Source: Peptacetobacter sp900539645
Lineage (GTDB): Bacteria > Bacillota > Clostridia > Peptostreptococcales > Peptostreptococcaceae
Length of the DNA: 14,906 nt
Assembly (NCBI RefSeq): GCF_047807365.1
Contig: NZ_JBLOUI010000054.1
Location: forward strand, 1-14,906
Reading direction: 5' to 3'
Shown here: piece after piece, positions 1 through 6,852 of the stretch
Layout: the number at the start of each line of letters is the position of its first letter
Position numbering within the stretch: position 1 is the stretch's first letter
Notes under the pieces: model-generated
The model's database searches: none
The model's input: only the letters and a program-made list of their open reading frames with translations
What the model was told of the DNA's origin: nothing
Made by a program: the position numbers and the translations under genes

Positions 1-103
1 CGCCTATGCTTCGCAGCATAAACCTTGCAAGTCACTATCAAGTTCATTGGTAGCTACGCCTTTTATGGACTTTCACCACAGATTAATAGCATGCCCGTCA
101 TAC
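1..103 (-). mobile_element. 5' end of a group IIC intron (rest lies outside the window)
   Basis: On the minus strand the sequence from 103 down to 1 begins GTATGACGGGCATG and continues with GGTGAAAGTCC and then a TTGCAAGG segment. This order matches the start of domain I of group II introns. From memory the Oceanobacillus iheyensis IIC intron begins GTGTGCCCGGCATG and has GGTGAGAGTCC and CGCAAGGG at equivalent places. Class IIC introns are known to insert just downstream of rho-independent terminator hairpins in the direction of transcription; here the first intron base lies nine bases after the mtlA terminator stem, in the correct orientation. The third base is A where GTGYG is usual. The intron-encoded reverse transcriptase and domains V and VI are not in the window, so completeness cannot be judged. 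Confidence 0.8.
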
Positions 104-105
104 CG

Positions 106-135
106 AAAAAAAGCTGTTGCAAAATATGCAACAGC
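106..135 (-). terminator. rho-independent terminator of mtlA
   Basis: An 8-bp perfect stem (GCTGTTGC with GCAACAGC) around a 7-nt loop is followed on the minus strand by seven T. It lies 12 bases after the mtlA stop codon, so mtlA is the last gene of its transcript. It is also the probable target recognised by the adjoining group IIC intron. Confidence 0.93.
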
Positions 136-146
136 CATTATTTTCC

Positions 147-1526
147 TTATTTACTTAACTGAGCCACTACTTCATCGTATTCTGGAGCACCTAAGAAGTT
201 CTGTATAAGAACTAACTGTGCATTTGGATTACTATGAGCAGCTCTTTCTCCTAACTCATTATGAGTAACTACCATATCTGCGTCTGCTGGTATTGAAGAA
301 ACTGGAGCATGAACAACTTCTATATCTTCTATTCCCGCTTCTTTTAATTTCTTACGAAGAACTGTTGCACCCATTGCACTTGATCCCATACCTGCATCAC
401 AAGCGAAAACTATTTTATGTACTTCTGAAGCTGATTTAACTTCTGCTGTTTCAACTTTTGTTCCTTTGCTTTCAGCTTTCATATCACTTACTTTTTTCTG
501 TGATTCTTCTAAATCTGCATCTTTACCTGCGAATTTTAATATTGGTAATGCAACTGCAAATGATACTGCTGTAGCTGCTGCAACACCTGCTAATACTGGA
601 AGGTATCCACCTTTTGGACACATTGCAAGTATAGCTATTATACTACCTGGAGATGCTGGAGCTGTTAATCCTGCACCTAACATACTATTTACGAATACAC
701 CTGTTGCTCCACCAGCTATTGCTGCTAATATTAAAACTGGATTCATTAATATATATGGGAAGTATATTTCATGTATACCACCTAAGAAGTGTATAACTAC
801 TGCACCTGGTGCTGAACTTTTTGCTGATCCTTTACCTGCTAAGCAGTATGCAAGAAGTATTCCAAGACCTGGTCCTGGATTTGATTCAAGTAGGAAGAAT
901 ATTGATTTACCAACTTCTTCAACCTGCTGTATTCCCATTGGAGAGAATATACCATGATTTATTGCATTGTTTAAGAATAATACTTTTGCTGGTTCTATAA
1001 GTATACTTGCTAATGGAAGGAGTCCTCTCTGTACGAAGAAATTAACCCCTGCTTCCATTGCTGAGTTTAACATTTCAACAAGTGGAGTTACACCTAAAAG
1101 TGCAACTGCTGCTAATATTGCACCTAATATACCTAGTGAGAAGTTGTTTACAAGCATTTCAAATCCTGCTTTAACTTTTCCTTCTATTGCCTGGTCAAAT
1201 TTTTTCATAACCCAAGCTGATAAAGGTCCCATTATCATTGCACCCATAAACATTGGAATATCAGCACCTACTATAACACCCATAGTAGCTATTGCACCTA
1301 TTACTCCTCCTCTTTCACCGTGTACCATTTTTCCACCAGTATATGCTATTAATAGTGGAAGTAAGAATGTAGACATTGGAGATACCAATGCTGCTAGTCT
1401 TTCATTTGGAGCCCATCCAGTTTCTATGAATAAGGCTGTTATAAGTCCCCATGCTATGAACGCTCCTATTACTGGCATTACCATTCCACTAAGGAAACGT
1501 CCCATTACTTGAATTTTTTCTTTCAT
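147..1526 (-). CDS. mtlA: Mannitol-specific PTS permease, EIICB (MtlA)
   Basis: This membrane permease imports mannitol and phosphorylates it to mannitol 1-phosphate during uptake. The 459-residue protein has an N-terminal EIIC membrane domain (about 1-335). It carries the family motifs NHGIFSP at 190-196 and GIHEIYFP at 250-257; the Glu of GIHE (253) belongs to the sugar-binding signature. An Ala/Lys/Glu-rich linker (335-370) leads to an EIIB domain with the phosphorylation loop CDAGMGSS, where Cys376 accepts the phosphate. No EIIA domain is fused, so a separate mtlF is needed, as in most Firmicutes. Neither mtlF, mtlR nor mtlD is in the window. The ATG start has AAGGGTGG 9 nt upstream. The promoter, cre site and palindrome upstream, and the terminator downstream, are listed separately. 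Identification as MtlA is very secure. Confidence 0.97.
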   Translation of the reverse strand: MKEKIQVMGRFLSGMVMPVIGAFIAWGLITALFIETGWAPNERLAALVSPMSTFLLPLLIAYTGGKMVHGERGGVIGAIATMGVIVGADIPMFMGAMIMGPLSAWVMKKFDQAIEGKVKAGFEMLVNNFSLGILGAILAAVALLGVTPLVEMLNSAMEAGVNFFVQRGLLPLASILIEPAKVLFLNNAINHGIFSPMGIQQVEEVGKSIFFLLESNPGPGLGILLAYCLAGKGSAKSSAPGAVVIHFLGGIHEIYFPYILMNPVLILAAIAGGATGVFVNSMLGAGLTAPASPGSIIAILAMCPKGGYLPVLAGVAAATAVSFAVALPILKFAGKDADLEESQKKVSDMKAESKGTKVETAEVKSASEVHKIVFACDAGMGSSAMGATVLRKKLKEAGIEDIEVVHAPVSSIPADADMVVTHNELGERAAHSNPNAQLVLIQNFLGAPEYDEVVAQLSK

Positions 1527-1591
1527 AAAATCATACCACCCTTCGATTGTTCCTTTTTTAGTATTTATTATTTCGATTTTTCTATGTAGTA

Positions 1592-1605
1592 TGATTGGCC
1601 AATCA
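1592..1605. promoter_or_regulatory. Perfect 14-bp palindrome in the mtlA leader, candidate operator
   Basis: TGATTGGCCAATCA is a perfect 14-bp palindrome about 15-28 bases downstream of the expected mtlA transcription start. A repressor bound here would block the promoter, or the sequence could form a small RNA hairpin in the roughly 95-nt leader. No T-run follows it, so it is not a terminator. The binding protein is unknown. Confidence 0.5.
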
Positions 1606-1625
1606 CTTTTTCTTTTCTTGATTTT

Positions 1626-1654
1626 ATTATAAGGTGTTGTGATATCGTTTTCAA
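1626..1654 (-). promoter_or_regulatory. mtlA promoter (sigma-A type)
   Basis: On the minus strand TTGAAA (1649-1654) and TATAAT (1626-1631) are separated by exactly 17 bases. The -10 box is a perfect consensus. The promoter lies about 100 bases before the mtlA start codon, leaving a leader of about 95 nt. Confidence 0.87.
1640..1653 (-). promoter_or_regulatory. CcpA catabolite-responsive element (cre) in the mtlA promoter
   Basis: TGAAAACGATATCA on the minus strand fits the cre consensus TGWAANCGNTNWCA at all 14 positions. It overlaps the -35 box and fills most of the spacer, a position where CcpA binding blocks RNA polymerase. Repression of mannitol uptake when glucose is present is the expected outcome. 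Confidence 0.85.
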
Positions 1655-1663
1655 TTTAAACTA

Positions 1664-1695
1664 ATGACACTTTTGGCATTGTGCACTAGTGACAT
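1664..1695. promoter_or_regulatory. Inverted half-sites upstream of mtlA, possible MtlR activator site
   Basis: ATGACAC (1664-1670) and GTGACAT (1689-1695) form an imperfect inverted repeat of the form ATGNCAC/GTGNCAT, ending about 10 bases upstream of the -35 box. The half-sites resemble the TTGNCAC half-site reported for the mannitol activator MtlR of Bacillus-type operons, and the location suits an activator. The 18-nt gap between halves is longer than in the known MtlR palindrome, so the assignment is tentative. Confidence 0.45.
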
Positions 1696-1746
1696 TTTAT
1701 AAGTTTTCTGTTTTTCCAATGCTTTCGTCTTTTTTAATTTATTAAA

Positions 1747-1781
1747 CATGACATCGTTTGTCATGATTTAAATGTTATAAT
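1747..1781 (+). promoter_or_regulatory. Operator-promoter of the YoaP-type acetyltransferase gene
   Basis: A perfect inverted repeat CATGACA-N5-TGTCATG occupies 1747-1765. TATAAT follows at 1776-1781, with 13 bases between the TGTC and the -10 box. No good -35 box sits 17 bases upstream of the -10; the palindrome covers that region, which suggests activator-dependent transcription or tight repression. The same core and spacing recur at 3566-3597. Confidence 0.7.
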
Positions 1782-1854
1782 TAATTGTAGTAATAATAAG
1801 ATTTAGATTATTTTTTTTATTTATTATATTATTTTTTAATTTGGAGGAATTTAT

Positions 1855-2625
1855 ATGGATAAAACTTTTATAAATTTAACACTAGATAATATAGATAGTG
1901 AACATATTTGCTGTGCAATTTCAGATAAAAAACATCAAAATGGAGTATCTTGTAAAAAGGATTGGTTAAAAAGTCAGTTTAACAGCTCTCATGTTTTTAG
2001 GAAATTAAATGAGAGAGGGAAAGTTTTTATTGAGTACTGTGATATTGAAGATGCGTGGGTTCCTATTTTAGGAGAAAATTTTGTATATATTCACTGTCTT
2101 TGGGTTGCTGGATCTTCTAAAGGCAACGGATACGCAAATGAGCTTTTAAATTATTGTATAGAAGATGCTAAGAATAGAGGGAAATCTGGTATATGTGTTC
2201 TTAGCTCAAAGAAAAAGAAACCTTATTTATCTGATAAGAAATTTTTTGCTAAGTATGGATTTAGGGTTTTAGATTCTATAAACAACGAGTATGAGCTTTT
2301 AGGCTTAACTTTTTATGATACTGATATTCTTGATAAAAATATTCCTCATTTCTCTGATCCCGCTAAGAAAATGAGTATAGATGAAGATGTTTTGACTATA
2401 TACTACTCTCATCAATGTCCGTTTGTTGTGAATTCTATTGAGGAAGTACGTAGTTATTGCTCTGAAAACAATATTGATGTAAATATTATTTTAGTTGATT
2501 CTCTTGAAAAAGCTAAGAATCTTCCTTGTGTGTTTAATAACTGGGCTGTATTTTTAAACGGTAAGTTTGAATCGTGCAGCTTACTAAATAAAAATTCTTT
2601 AAAGAAGTTATTGAATAGCAAATAA
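1855..2625 (+). CDS. GNAT acetyltransferase with C-terminal YoaP-like domain
   Basis: The 256-residue protein combines an N-terminal GNAT fold with a C-terminal extension typical of the Bacillus YoaP family. The acetyl-CoA loop is visible as SSKGNGYA (87-94), after the strand ending CLWVAG, and the FFAKYGF segment (130-136) closes the GNAT domain. The C-terminal part (about 165-256) starts with TIYYSHQCPF, containing Cys188, and resembles a thioredoxin-like strand-turn-helix; its role is unknown. The substrate cannot be read from sequence. The ATG is preceded by GGAGGAA at good spacing. It is the first gene of a three-gene plus-strand run and has its own palindrome-containing promoter. No transmembrane segment or signal peptide is seen. 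Confidence 0.85.
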   Translation: MDKTFINLTLDNIDSEHICCAISDKKHQNGVSCKKDWLKSQFNSSHVFRKLNERGKVFIEYCDIEDAWVPILGENFVYIHCLWVAGSSKGNGYANELLNYCIEDAKNRGKSGICVLSSKKKKPYLSDKKFFAKYGFRVLDSINNEYELLGLTFYDTDILDKNIPHFSDPAKKMSIDEDVLTIYYSHQCPFVVNSIEEVRSYCSENNIDVNIILVDSLEKAKNLPCVFNNWAVFLNGKFESCSLLNKNSLKKLLNSK

Positions 2626-2662
2626 TAATAACTAATTTTTTTAATATTGGAGAGGTAAAGTT

Positions 2663-3565
2663 ATGAGTGACAGTAGACTTTTTAAAATTTTATATTACCT
2701 TTTAAAAAACGGAACTACTACAGTTAAAGAGCTTGCCGAGATATTTGAGGTTTCTACCAGAACTATCCACAGAGATATTGATTCTCTAAGCTCTGCAGGT
2801 ATTCCAATATGCACAAGTAGAGGTCGACATGGTGGAGTTTATATAATGAATAATTTCATATTAGATAAATCAGTATTTTCAGCAGAAGAAAGAGAGCAAA
2901 TTTTAACTGCTATCAATGATTTTTCTTTTATCTTGGATGAAGATACCAACGATCTTTTAAACAAACTATCTGCTATTTTCAATACAAATGCTAGAAATTG
3001 GATTGAAGTTGATTTATCTAATTGGCGTTATAACAAGCCTTCTCAGGATATTTTTAATAGTATAAAGTTTGCAATACTAGACAAGAAGATTATTTCTTTC
3101 GAATATTATAGTAAAGGTAATTCAACTTATAGAAAAATAGAGCCTATTAAATTGCTTTTCAAAAGCTATAATTGGTATATTTATGGATTTTGCCTTTTGA
3201 GAAATGATTATAGACTTTTCAAGCTTTCCAGGATAAATAACTTGAAAGTTTTAGATGATAAATTTGAGAGATGTGATGAAACAAGCTCTATTGTAGATAA
3301 TGCTTTTTATAATCAAAACCTTGTTCCTGTAAAGCTAATGTTTGATAAGAGTGTTTCGTATAGAGTTTTTGATGAGTTTGATAAATCTGAGATAGAGATT
3401 GACGATGAATTCTTGATTGTAAATACTAATCTTCCTTCAAATGATTATCTTTTCTCCTATCTACTCTCTTTTGGTCCTAATGTCGAACTATTGGAACCTT
3501 ATGATTTGAGAGAAGAGTTTAAAAAAGTTATAAAAGAAATTTTTAGGAAATATTTTACTTTATAA
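2663..3565 (+). CDS. WYL-domain transcriptional regulator with DeoR-type HTH
   Basis: This 300-residue cytoplasmic regulator has an N-terminal winged helix-turn-helix (about 1-60; recognition helix near STRTIHRDIDSL, 31-42). A WYL ligand-sensing domain follows (about 130-210), with the signature present as WYI at 171-173 followed by YGFCLLRNDYRLFKLSRI, and then a C-terminal WCX-type extension. YafY-like regulators of this build usually control neighbouring genes in response to a small molecule or nucleic acid ligand. A GGAGAGG ribosome binding site precedes the ATG. The 37-base gap from the previous gene holds no terminator, so it is probably co-transcribed with that gene. It is the natural candidate to bind the GACA-N5-TGTC operators flanking it. 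Confidence 0.9.
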   Translation: MSDSRLFKILYYLLKNGTTTVKELAEIFEVSTRTIHRDIDSLSSAGIPICTSRGRHGGVYIMNNFILDKSVFSAEEREQILTAINDFSFILDEDTNDLLNKLSAIFNTNARNWIEVDLSNWRYNKPSQDIFNSIKFAILDKKIISFEYYSKGNSTYRKIEPIKLLFKSYNWYIYGFCLLRNDYRLFKLSRINNLKVLDDKFERCDETSSIVDNAFYNQNLVPVKLMFDKSVSYRVFDEFDKSEIEIDDEFLIVNTNLPSNDYLFSYLLSFGPNVELLEPYDLREEFKKVIKEIFRKYFTL

Positions 3566-3597
3566 GACATAAGTTGTCATATTTACTTTTATATAAT
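3566..3597 (+). promoter_or_regulatory. Operator-promoter of the GyrI-like gene
   Basis: GACA-N5-TGTC at 3566-3578 is followed after exactly 13 bases by TATAAT at 3592-3597. This repeats the layout before the YoaP-type gene. Matching positions extend to GACATNNNTTGTCAT in both copies. The site overlaps the last bases of the WYL gene. Confidence 0.65.
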
Positions 3598-3643
3598 TTA
3601 ATATATAAATTTTTAAATTATATAAATGGAGGAAGTATATAAC

Positions 3644-4288
3644 ATGAAACTAGAATGGCGAAAACACGAAAAGGAAATATATAATATCAAGAAAGTACCT
3701 ACTCTTTTGGATGTATGTACTCAAAATTTTATTATGATAGGTGGCAAAGGAAATCCAAACGACGAGGAATTTTCTGAAAAAGTATCTGCTCTTTTTTCTT
3801 TGGCTTATGCTATAAAAATGGATTATAAAAAATCACATCAAGTAAAAGACATTGATACTGATGAGATTGCAGATTATGTTGTTTATCCTCTTGAAGGAAT
3901 TTGGAAAGTTTCTCAAGATAATTCGACTAAAAATAATTGCTGCAATGAATTTGATAAGAATAATTTAGAATATACAATTATGATTAGACAGCCTGATTTT
4001 ATAACAGAAGATGATTTTAAATCAGCAGTTGATAAAGTGTCCAAAAAGAAGCCTAATGCTTTTTATAAAGATATTTATTTTGATTCTATGAATGATGGTA
4101 AATCTGTAAATATTTTACACGTTGGCTCGTATGACGATGAAAACTCTTCTTTTAAGAAGATGGACTTATTCTGTAAGGAAAATGGATTGACTAGAAAATA
4201 TGATTGGCATAGGGAGATTTATTTAAGTAATTCTAATAGAACTGAGGAGAGTAAATTGAAAACTATTTTAAGATATTGTATAAAATAA
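3644..4288 (+). CDS. GyrI-like small-molecule-binding domain protein
   Basis: The 214-residue protein matches the GyrI-like family seen in Firmicutes. Its N-terminus reads KKVPTLLDVCTQNFIMIGGKGNPN (typical of this subgroup, residues about 11-34), and the fold repeats in the C-terminal half with the closing LKTILRYCIK. GyrI-like domains bind hydrophobic or drug-like ligands and are often attached to, or encoded near, stress regulators; no DNA-binding domain is present here. The upstream in-frame ATG at 3626 lies inside the ribosome binding site GGAGGAAG, so the ATG at 3644 is the better start. The stop codon TAA is the first base triplet of a palindromic element that begins here. Confidence 0.8.
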   Translation: MKLEWRKHEKEIYNIKKVPTLLDVCTQNFIMIGGKGNPNDEEFSEKVSALFSLAYAIKMDYKKSHQVKDIDTDEIADYVVYPLEGIWKVSQDNSTKNNCCNEFDKNNLEYTIMIRQPDFITEDDFKSAVDKVSKKKPNAFYKDIYFDSMNDGKSVNILHVGSYDDENSSFKKMDLFCKENGLTRKYDWHREIYLSNSNRTEESKLKTILRYCIK

Positions 4289-4478
4289 ATCAAAATTTAC
4301 CGAATATCTATTTTAAGAGCAGCAAAGAGTATATAGACAAAATCTTCTCCAGGCTTCGACGTGTGTGTGAGTAACATACTTTGTTGTATTTAAAATACAC
4401 GTCTGCAGATTGTCGAGTGATTTTGTCTATATACTCATATGCTGTAGCTTATAAATAGCTTTGTAAAGTTTTGATTTA
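4286..4478. repeat. Quasi-palindromic ~190-bp element, copy A
   Basis: The two halves of this 193-bp segment are near-complementary from end to end. The outer ends are TAAATCAAAA (4286) and TTTTGATTTA (4478). A perfect 18-bp arm pair lies inside (GAGTATATAGACAAAATC, 4327-4344, with its complement at 4419-4436), and an inner GACGTGT/ACACGTC stem (4358-4364, 4397-4403) closes a loop of about 32 nt. The asymmetric core is shared with copy B in opposite orientation, including blocks equivalent to CTCGACAATCTG and ACACACGTCGAAG. No coding potential or T-run is seen. It may be a MITE-like insertion or a structured RNA. Confidence 0.85.
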
Positions 4479-4567
4479 ATCATCCTTTAGCAAGCTAGTA
4501 AATTTATAACATATTGAAACAAAAGGACTTGTTGAAAATATTACATCGGTTATCCACAGGTTCTGCT
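4479..4567. other. Unique spacer between the palindromes, with one consensus DnaA-box sequence
   Basis: The 89 bases between the two palindromic elements contain no ORF, promoter or hairpin that I recognise. At 4550-4558 TTATCCACA matches the consensus DnaA box exactly. A single box can occur by chance in 15 kb and no origin genes are nearby, so function is not claimed. Confidence 0.35.
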
Positions 4568-4756
4568 CAAATCGAATTTTATAGGGATAATATCTAACTT
4601 AGTGGATTGAAGTGCATAGACAAAACTCTCTCGACAATCTGGAGACGTGAGGAATTTTTGCAACAGAACTATTTACTTGTACACACGTCGAAGCTGGAGA
4701 GGAGTTTGTCTATGTCTTCAATCCCTGAGAGAAATTAACGTATAAATTTTGATTTA
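4568..4756. repeat. Quasi-palindromic ~190-bp element, copy B (inverted relative to A)
   Basis: The element pairs end to end. Its outer arms are AAATCGAATTTTATA at the left and the complement of TAAATCAAAATTTATA at the right. Two perfect arm pairs follow: GGATTGAAG with CTTCAATCC (4604-4612, 4716-4724) and CATAGACAAA with TTTGTCTATG (4615-4624, 4705-4714). The core matches copy A when reverse-complemented, and the right terminus (TAAATTTTGATTTA, 4743-4756) is an exact inverted copy of the left terminus of A (4286-4299). The middle stem differs from A in sequence but still pairs. The terminus includes the stop codon of the minus-strand gene. Confidence 0.85.
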
Positions 4757-5104
4757 TCTCTTTTTATAAACCTTCTTAGGATAGTAATCCTTCTCTATCT
4801 TCATAACAAAATAGACCATAAGCCAAATTGTTTCAAAAATAGTCCCAATAATAGGAATAAATACCAAAAGCATATTCTTATAGAAAATACTTGGAATAAG
4901 TGGAATCCCTATCAAAATAAACACTACTCCATAAATGATAAATAATCTTCCAACTGCTTTATTAAATCCTATAACATCTTCAACCTCTGGAACATCAAAG
5001 TTCGCCCAAAATCCTACCTGTTTCTTAGATCTATAATCGTAAATTCCTATCCCTACAAACAACAATCCACAGATTACCCAAATAACAAAGCCCATTATTT
5101 CCAT
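4754..5104 (-). CDS. Small three-helix membrane protein, uncharacterised
   Basis: The 116-residue protein has about three hydrophobic helices (approximately residues 3-22, 55-73 and 79-100). A soluble segment between the first two contains YRSKKQVGFWANFDVPEVEDV. The tail is basic (KKVYKKR), placing it probably in the cytoplasm. I do not recognise a named family with confidence; similar small proteins are common in Clostridia. A GTG nine bases upstream is possible, but AAAGGGG abuts it directly, whereas the ATG at 5104 has that ribosome binding site at 8-nt spacing. It is the last gene of a four-gene minus-strand cluster and ends inside palindromic element B. Confidence 0.75.
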   Translation of the reverse strand: MEIMGFVIWVICGLLFVGIGIYDYRSKKQVGFWANFDVPEVEDVIGFNKAVGRLFIIYGVVFILIGIPLIPSIFYKNMLLVFIPIIGTIFETIWLMVYFVMKIEKDYYPKKVYKKR

Positions 5105-5132
5105 ATCTATCACCCCTTTAGGTTTAAATATC

Positions 5133-5867
5133 TTATTCTATAGAATTTATAATCTCTTTAGCAAAATCAATCAATAACTTAGATTTTTCACCAAAGTTAT
5201 TTTCATCTATATCGACTTTTCTAATATAAATATCCATTATATTTTTTTCATAATCAGAACAAACATCTCTAACTTTCTCAAAATCAGACTTTCTTCTAAG
5301 ATATATCCCCTCATCTAAAAATAACTTCGCCTGAATTGTAAAGAAAGCCATTTTATAAAGACCTTTTAACATCTCTATATCCTTAGCATGAAGATAATTA
5401 TGCGCAGCAGAATGATAAATCATACAAGCACTATCTCTTACTGATTTATTTATATCATCTATAGTTACCTTTTCTATTATTTCATCTAAACTACCATAAA
5501 TAGAAACTGTGTCCATGCAGAACTGAAATAATTCGCACTTATTCCAATTACTTATCTCATCATATCCAGATACAAAACCGCATAAAAGATCTCTATTTTC
5601 TATGTTTTTAACACAATTCTCATATCTAACTAAATCTTCAAATTCCATCTTATCTAGAATCATAACTACATCTATATCACTAGTTTCTCTAGCTTCATTT
5701 CTAGCTCGGCTTCCCTGAATTCCAACAAATTTTACTCTATCGCCAAACTCATCTACTACTATATCTTTATATTTTTCAATCCAATTTTTAGTCCAATCTG
5801 AAAGAAGTTCTCTATTTTCACTATATTTTCTATACATTTCTAAAATCGAAATTTCTTTACCTTTCAA
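5133..5867 (-). CDS. Nucleotidyltransferase-fold protein
   Basis: The protein carries the polymerase-beta-type nucleotidyltransferase signature GSRARNEARETSDIDVV. The glycine-serine is at residues 52-53 and the two metal-binding aspartates at 64 and 66. The C-terminal half (about 130-244) is helical, with a MIYHSAAHNYLHAK segment. Proteins of this type transfer nucleotides to small molecules such as aminoglycosides, or to proteins; the target here is unknown. The start is uncertain. An open frame reaches a TTG at 5885, but the purine-rich AAAGAGGTG falls inside it. TTG at 5867 sits in GAGGTGATAGATTTG, which parallels the start context of the next gene (GGGGTGATAGATATG), so I chose it (244 residues). 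Confidence 0.8.
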   Translation of the reverse strand: MKGKEISILEMYRKYSENRELLSDWTKNWIEKYKDIVVDEFGDRVKFVGIQGSRARNEARETSDIDVVMILDKMEFEDLVRYENCVKNIENRDLLCGFVSGYDEISNWNKCELFQFCMDTVSIYGSLDEIIEKVTIDDINKSVRDSACMIYHSAAHNYLHAKDIEMLKGLYKMAFFTIQAKLFLDEGIYLRRKSDFEKVRDVCSDYEKNIMDIYIRKVDIDENNFGEKSKLLIDFAKEIINSIE

Positions 5868-5907
5868 ATCTATCACCTCTTTCAAATTAATAGCTTTTTA
5901 AATCAAT

Positions 5908-6798
5908 CTATCTTCTATGTTTAGAATATTTCATATTAGAGTAGTCCCCTTCTTTTTTAGCTTTCTGCTCTTCTATTTCTATCTCTACTCTCTTTAAAAA
6001 ATCCTGTAGTTCCAGATTAAATACTTCCGGTCTTTCTATTTGTAAATTGTGCCCAGCCATATCCACAACAGAAATACTGCATCTTTTGTAGTCTTCTGAA
6101 ATTTTTAATAAATCTCTATAACCAACACTGTTATCCTGTCTTCCACATAGTATCGTAACTGGCTGATCAAATCTCATATTCTGTACTTTTTCATCAACAT
6201 CAAATGGGAACCGGTAATTTCTACTAAGCTGATTTAAGAATTTAGAATCAGCTATTTTCAACCCACATAATATTTCATTCTTATATCTTTCATATGTGTA
6301 CTCATTTACTATTACAGCATTTTTCATAAATTCCTTAAAATCTTCATCATCTTTATTTTCTTCATAGAATTTATCATCCATAAATTTTAGGTTGCTTCTG
6401 CTTATATCCATTTTGCTATAATCTGACAGTATAAGTGGGCATATTAAAAACATTCCATATACTCTGTCCGTAAATCTAGACAATATCCCTCTTGTAAGAT
6501 ATCCTCCATAAGATTCTCCAGCAATCATAAATTTTTCTCCAGCAACTATTACAGAAATAAACTCGCAAAGCATATCCAAGATAGAGTTTGATGAGCTTAT
6601 CCAACTTGCAGACTCTGATTTACCCATTCCTGGTAAATCTATATATATTCTTTTGTATCCATCATATTTTTCCATAACTGGCTCCATGCAGCCCTTCATA
6701 AGCTCTTTATCACATTCAAACCCATGAATCATGAAAAATGGGATACCTTCTCCTATACATTCGTAATGAATATTTATTCCTCTATAATTAAAATACAT
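5908..6798 (-). CDS. Alpha/beta-hydrolase fold protein
   Basis: This is a soluble serine hydrolase-like protein of 296 residues. The oxyanion-region motif is MIHGFE (23-28), the nucleophile elbow GESYGG gives Ser96, Asp222 lies in GRQDNSVGY, and His250 lies in AGHNLQIERP. These make a complete catalytic triad. The core domain is interrupted by a cap of about 120-205. The last 25 residues are charged and probably disordered. The substrate is unknown. The frame is open to 6834, but AGGGGAAAG sits 5 nt before the ATG at 6798, which also opens the fold correctly (MYFNYRGINIHYE). It lies 54 bases downstream of the acetyltransferase and 40 upstream of the nucleotidyltransferase. Confidence 0.9.
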   Translation of the reverse strand: MYFNYRGINIHYECIGEGIPFFMIHGFECDKELMKGCMEPVMEKYDGYKRIYIDLPGMGKSESASWISSSNSILDMLCEFISVIVAGEKFMIAGESYGGYLTRGILSRFTDRVYGMFLICPLILSDYSKMDISRSNLKFMDDKFYEENKDDEDFKEFMKNAVIVNEYTYERYKNEILCGLKIADSKFLNQLSRNYRFPFDVDEKVQNMRFDQPVTILCGRQDNSVGYRDLLKISEDYKRCSISVVDMAGHNLQIERPEVFNLELQDFLKRVEIEIEEQKAKKEGDYSNMKYSKHRR

Positions 6799-6852
6799 TG
6801 AAACTTTCCCCTTACCTCTTAAAATTAAAACCAAATTTAATAATTATAAAAC

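Noticed and set aside
466..1512. Long plus-strand open frames across mtlA
   Set aside because: They lie antisense to the clearly coding mtlA gene, have no ribosome binding sites and encode compositionally odd proteins; they are mirror frames caused by its codon use.
4550..4558. Consensus DnaA box as evidence of a replication origin
   Set aside because: Only one box is present, with no cluster, AT-rich unwinding region or dnaA/dnaN/rep gene nearby; chance or insertion-borne occurrence is enough.
4286..4756. The two long hairpins as ordinary terminators of convergent genes
   Set aside because: No T-run follows either stem, the stems are far longer than terminators, and the cores are shared between copies.
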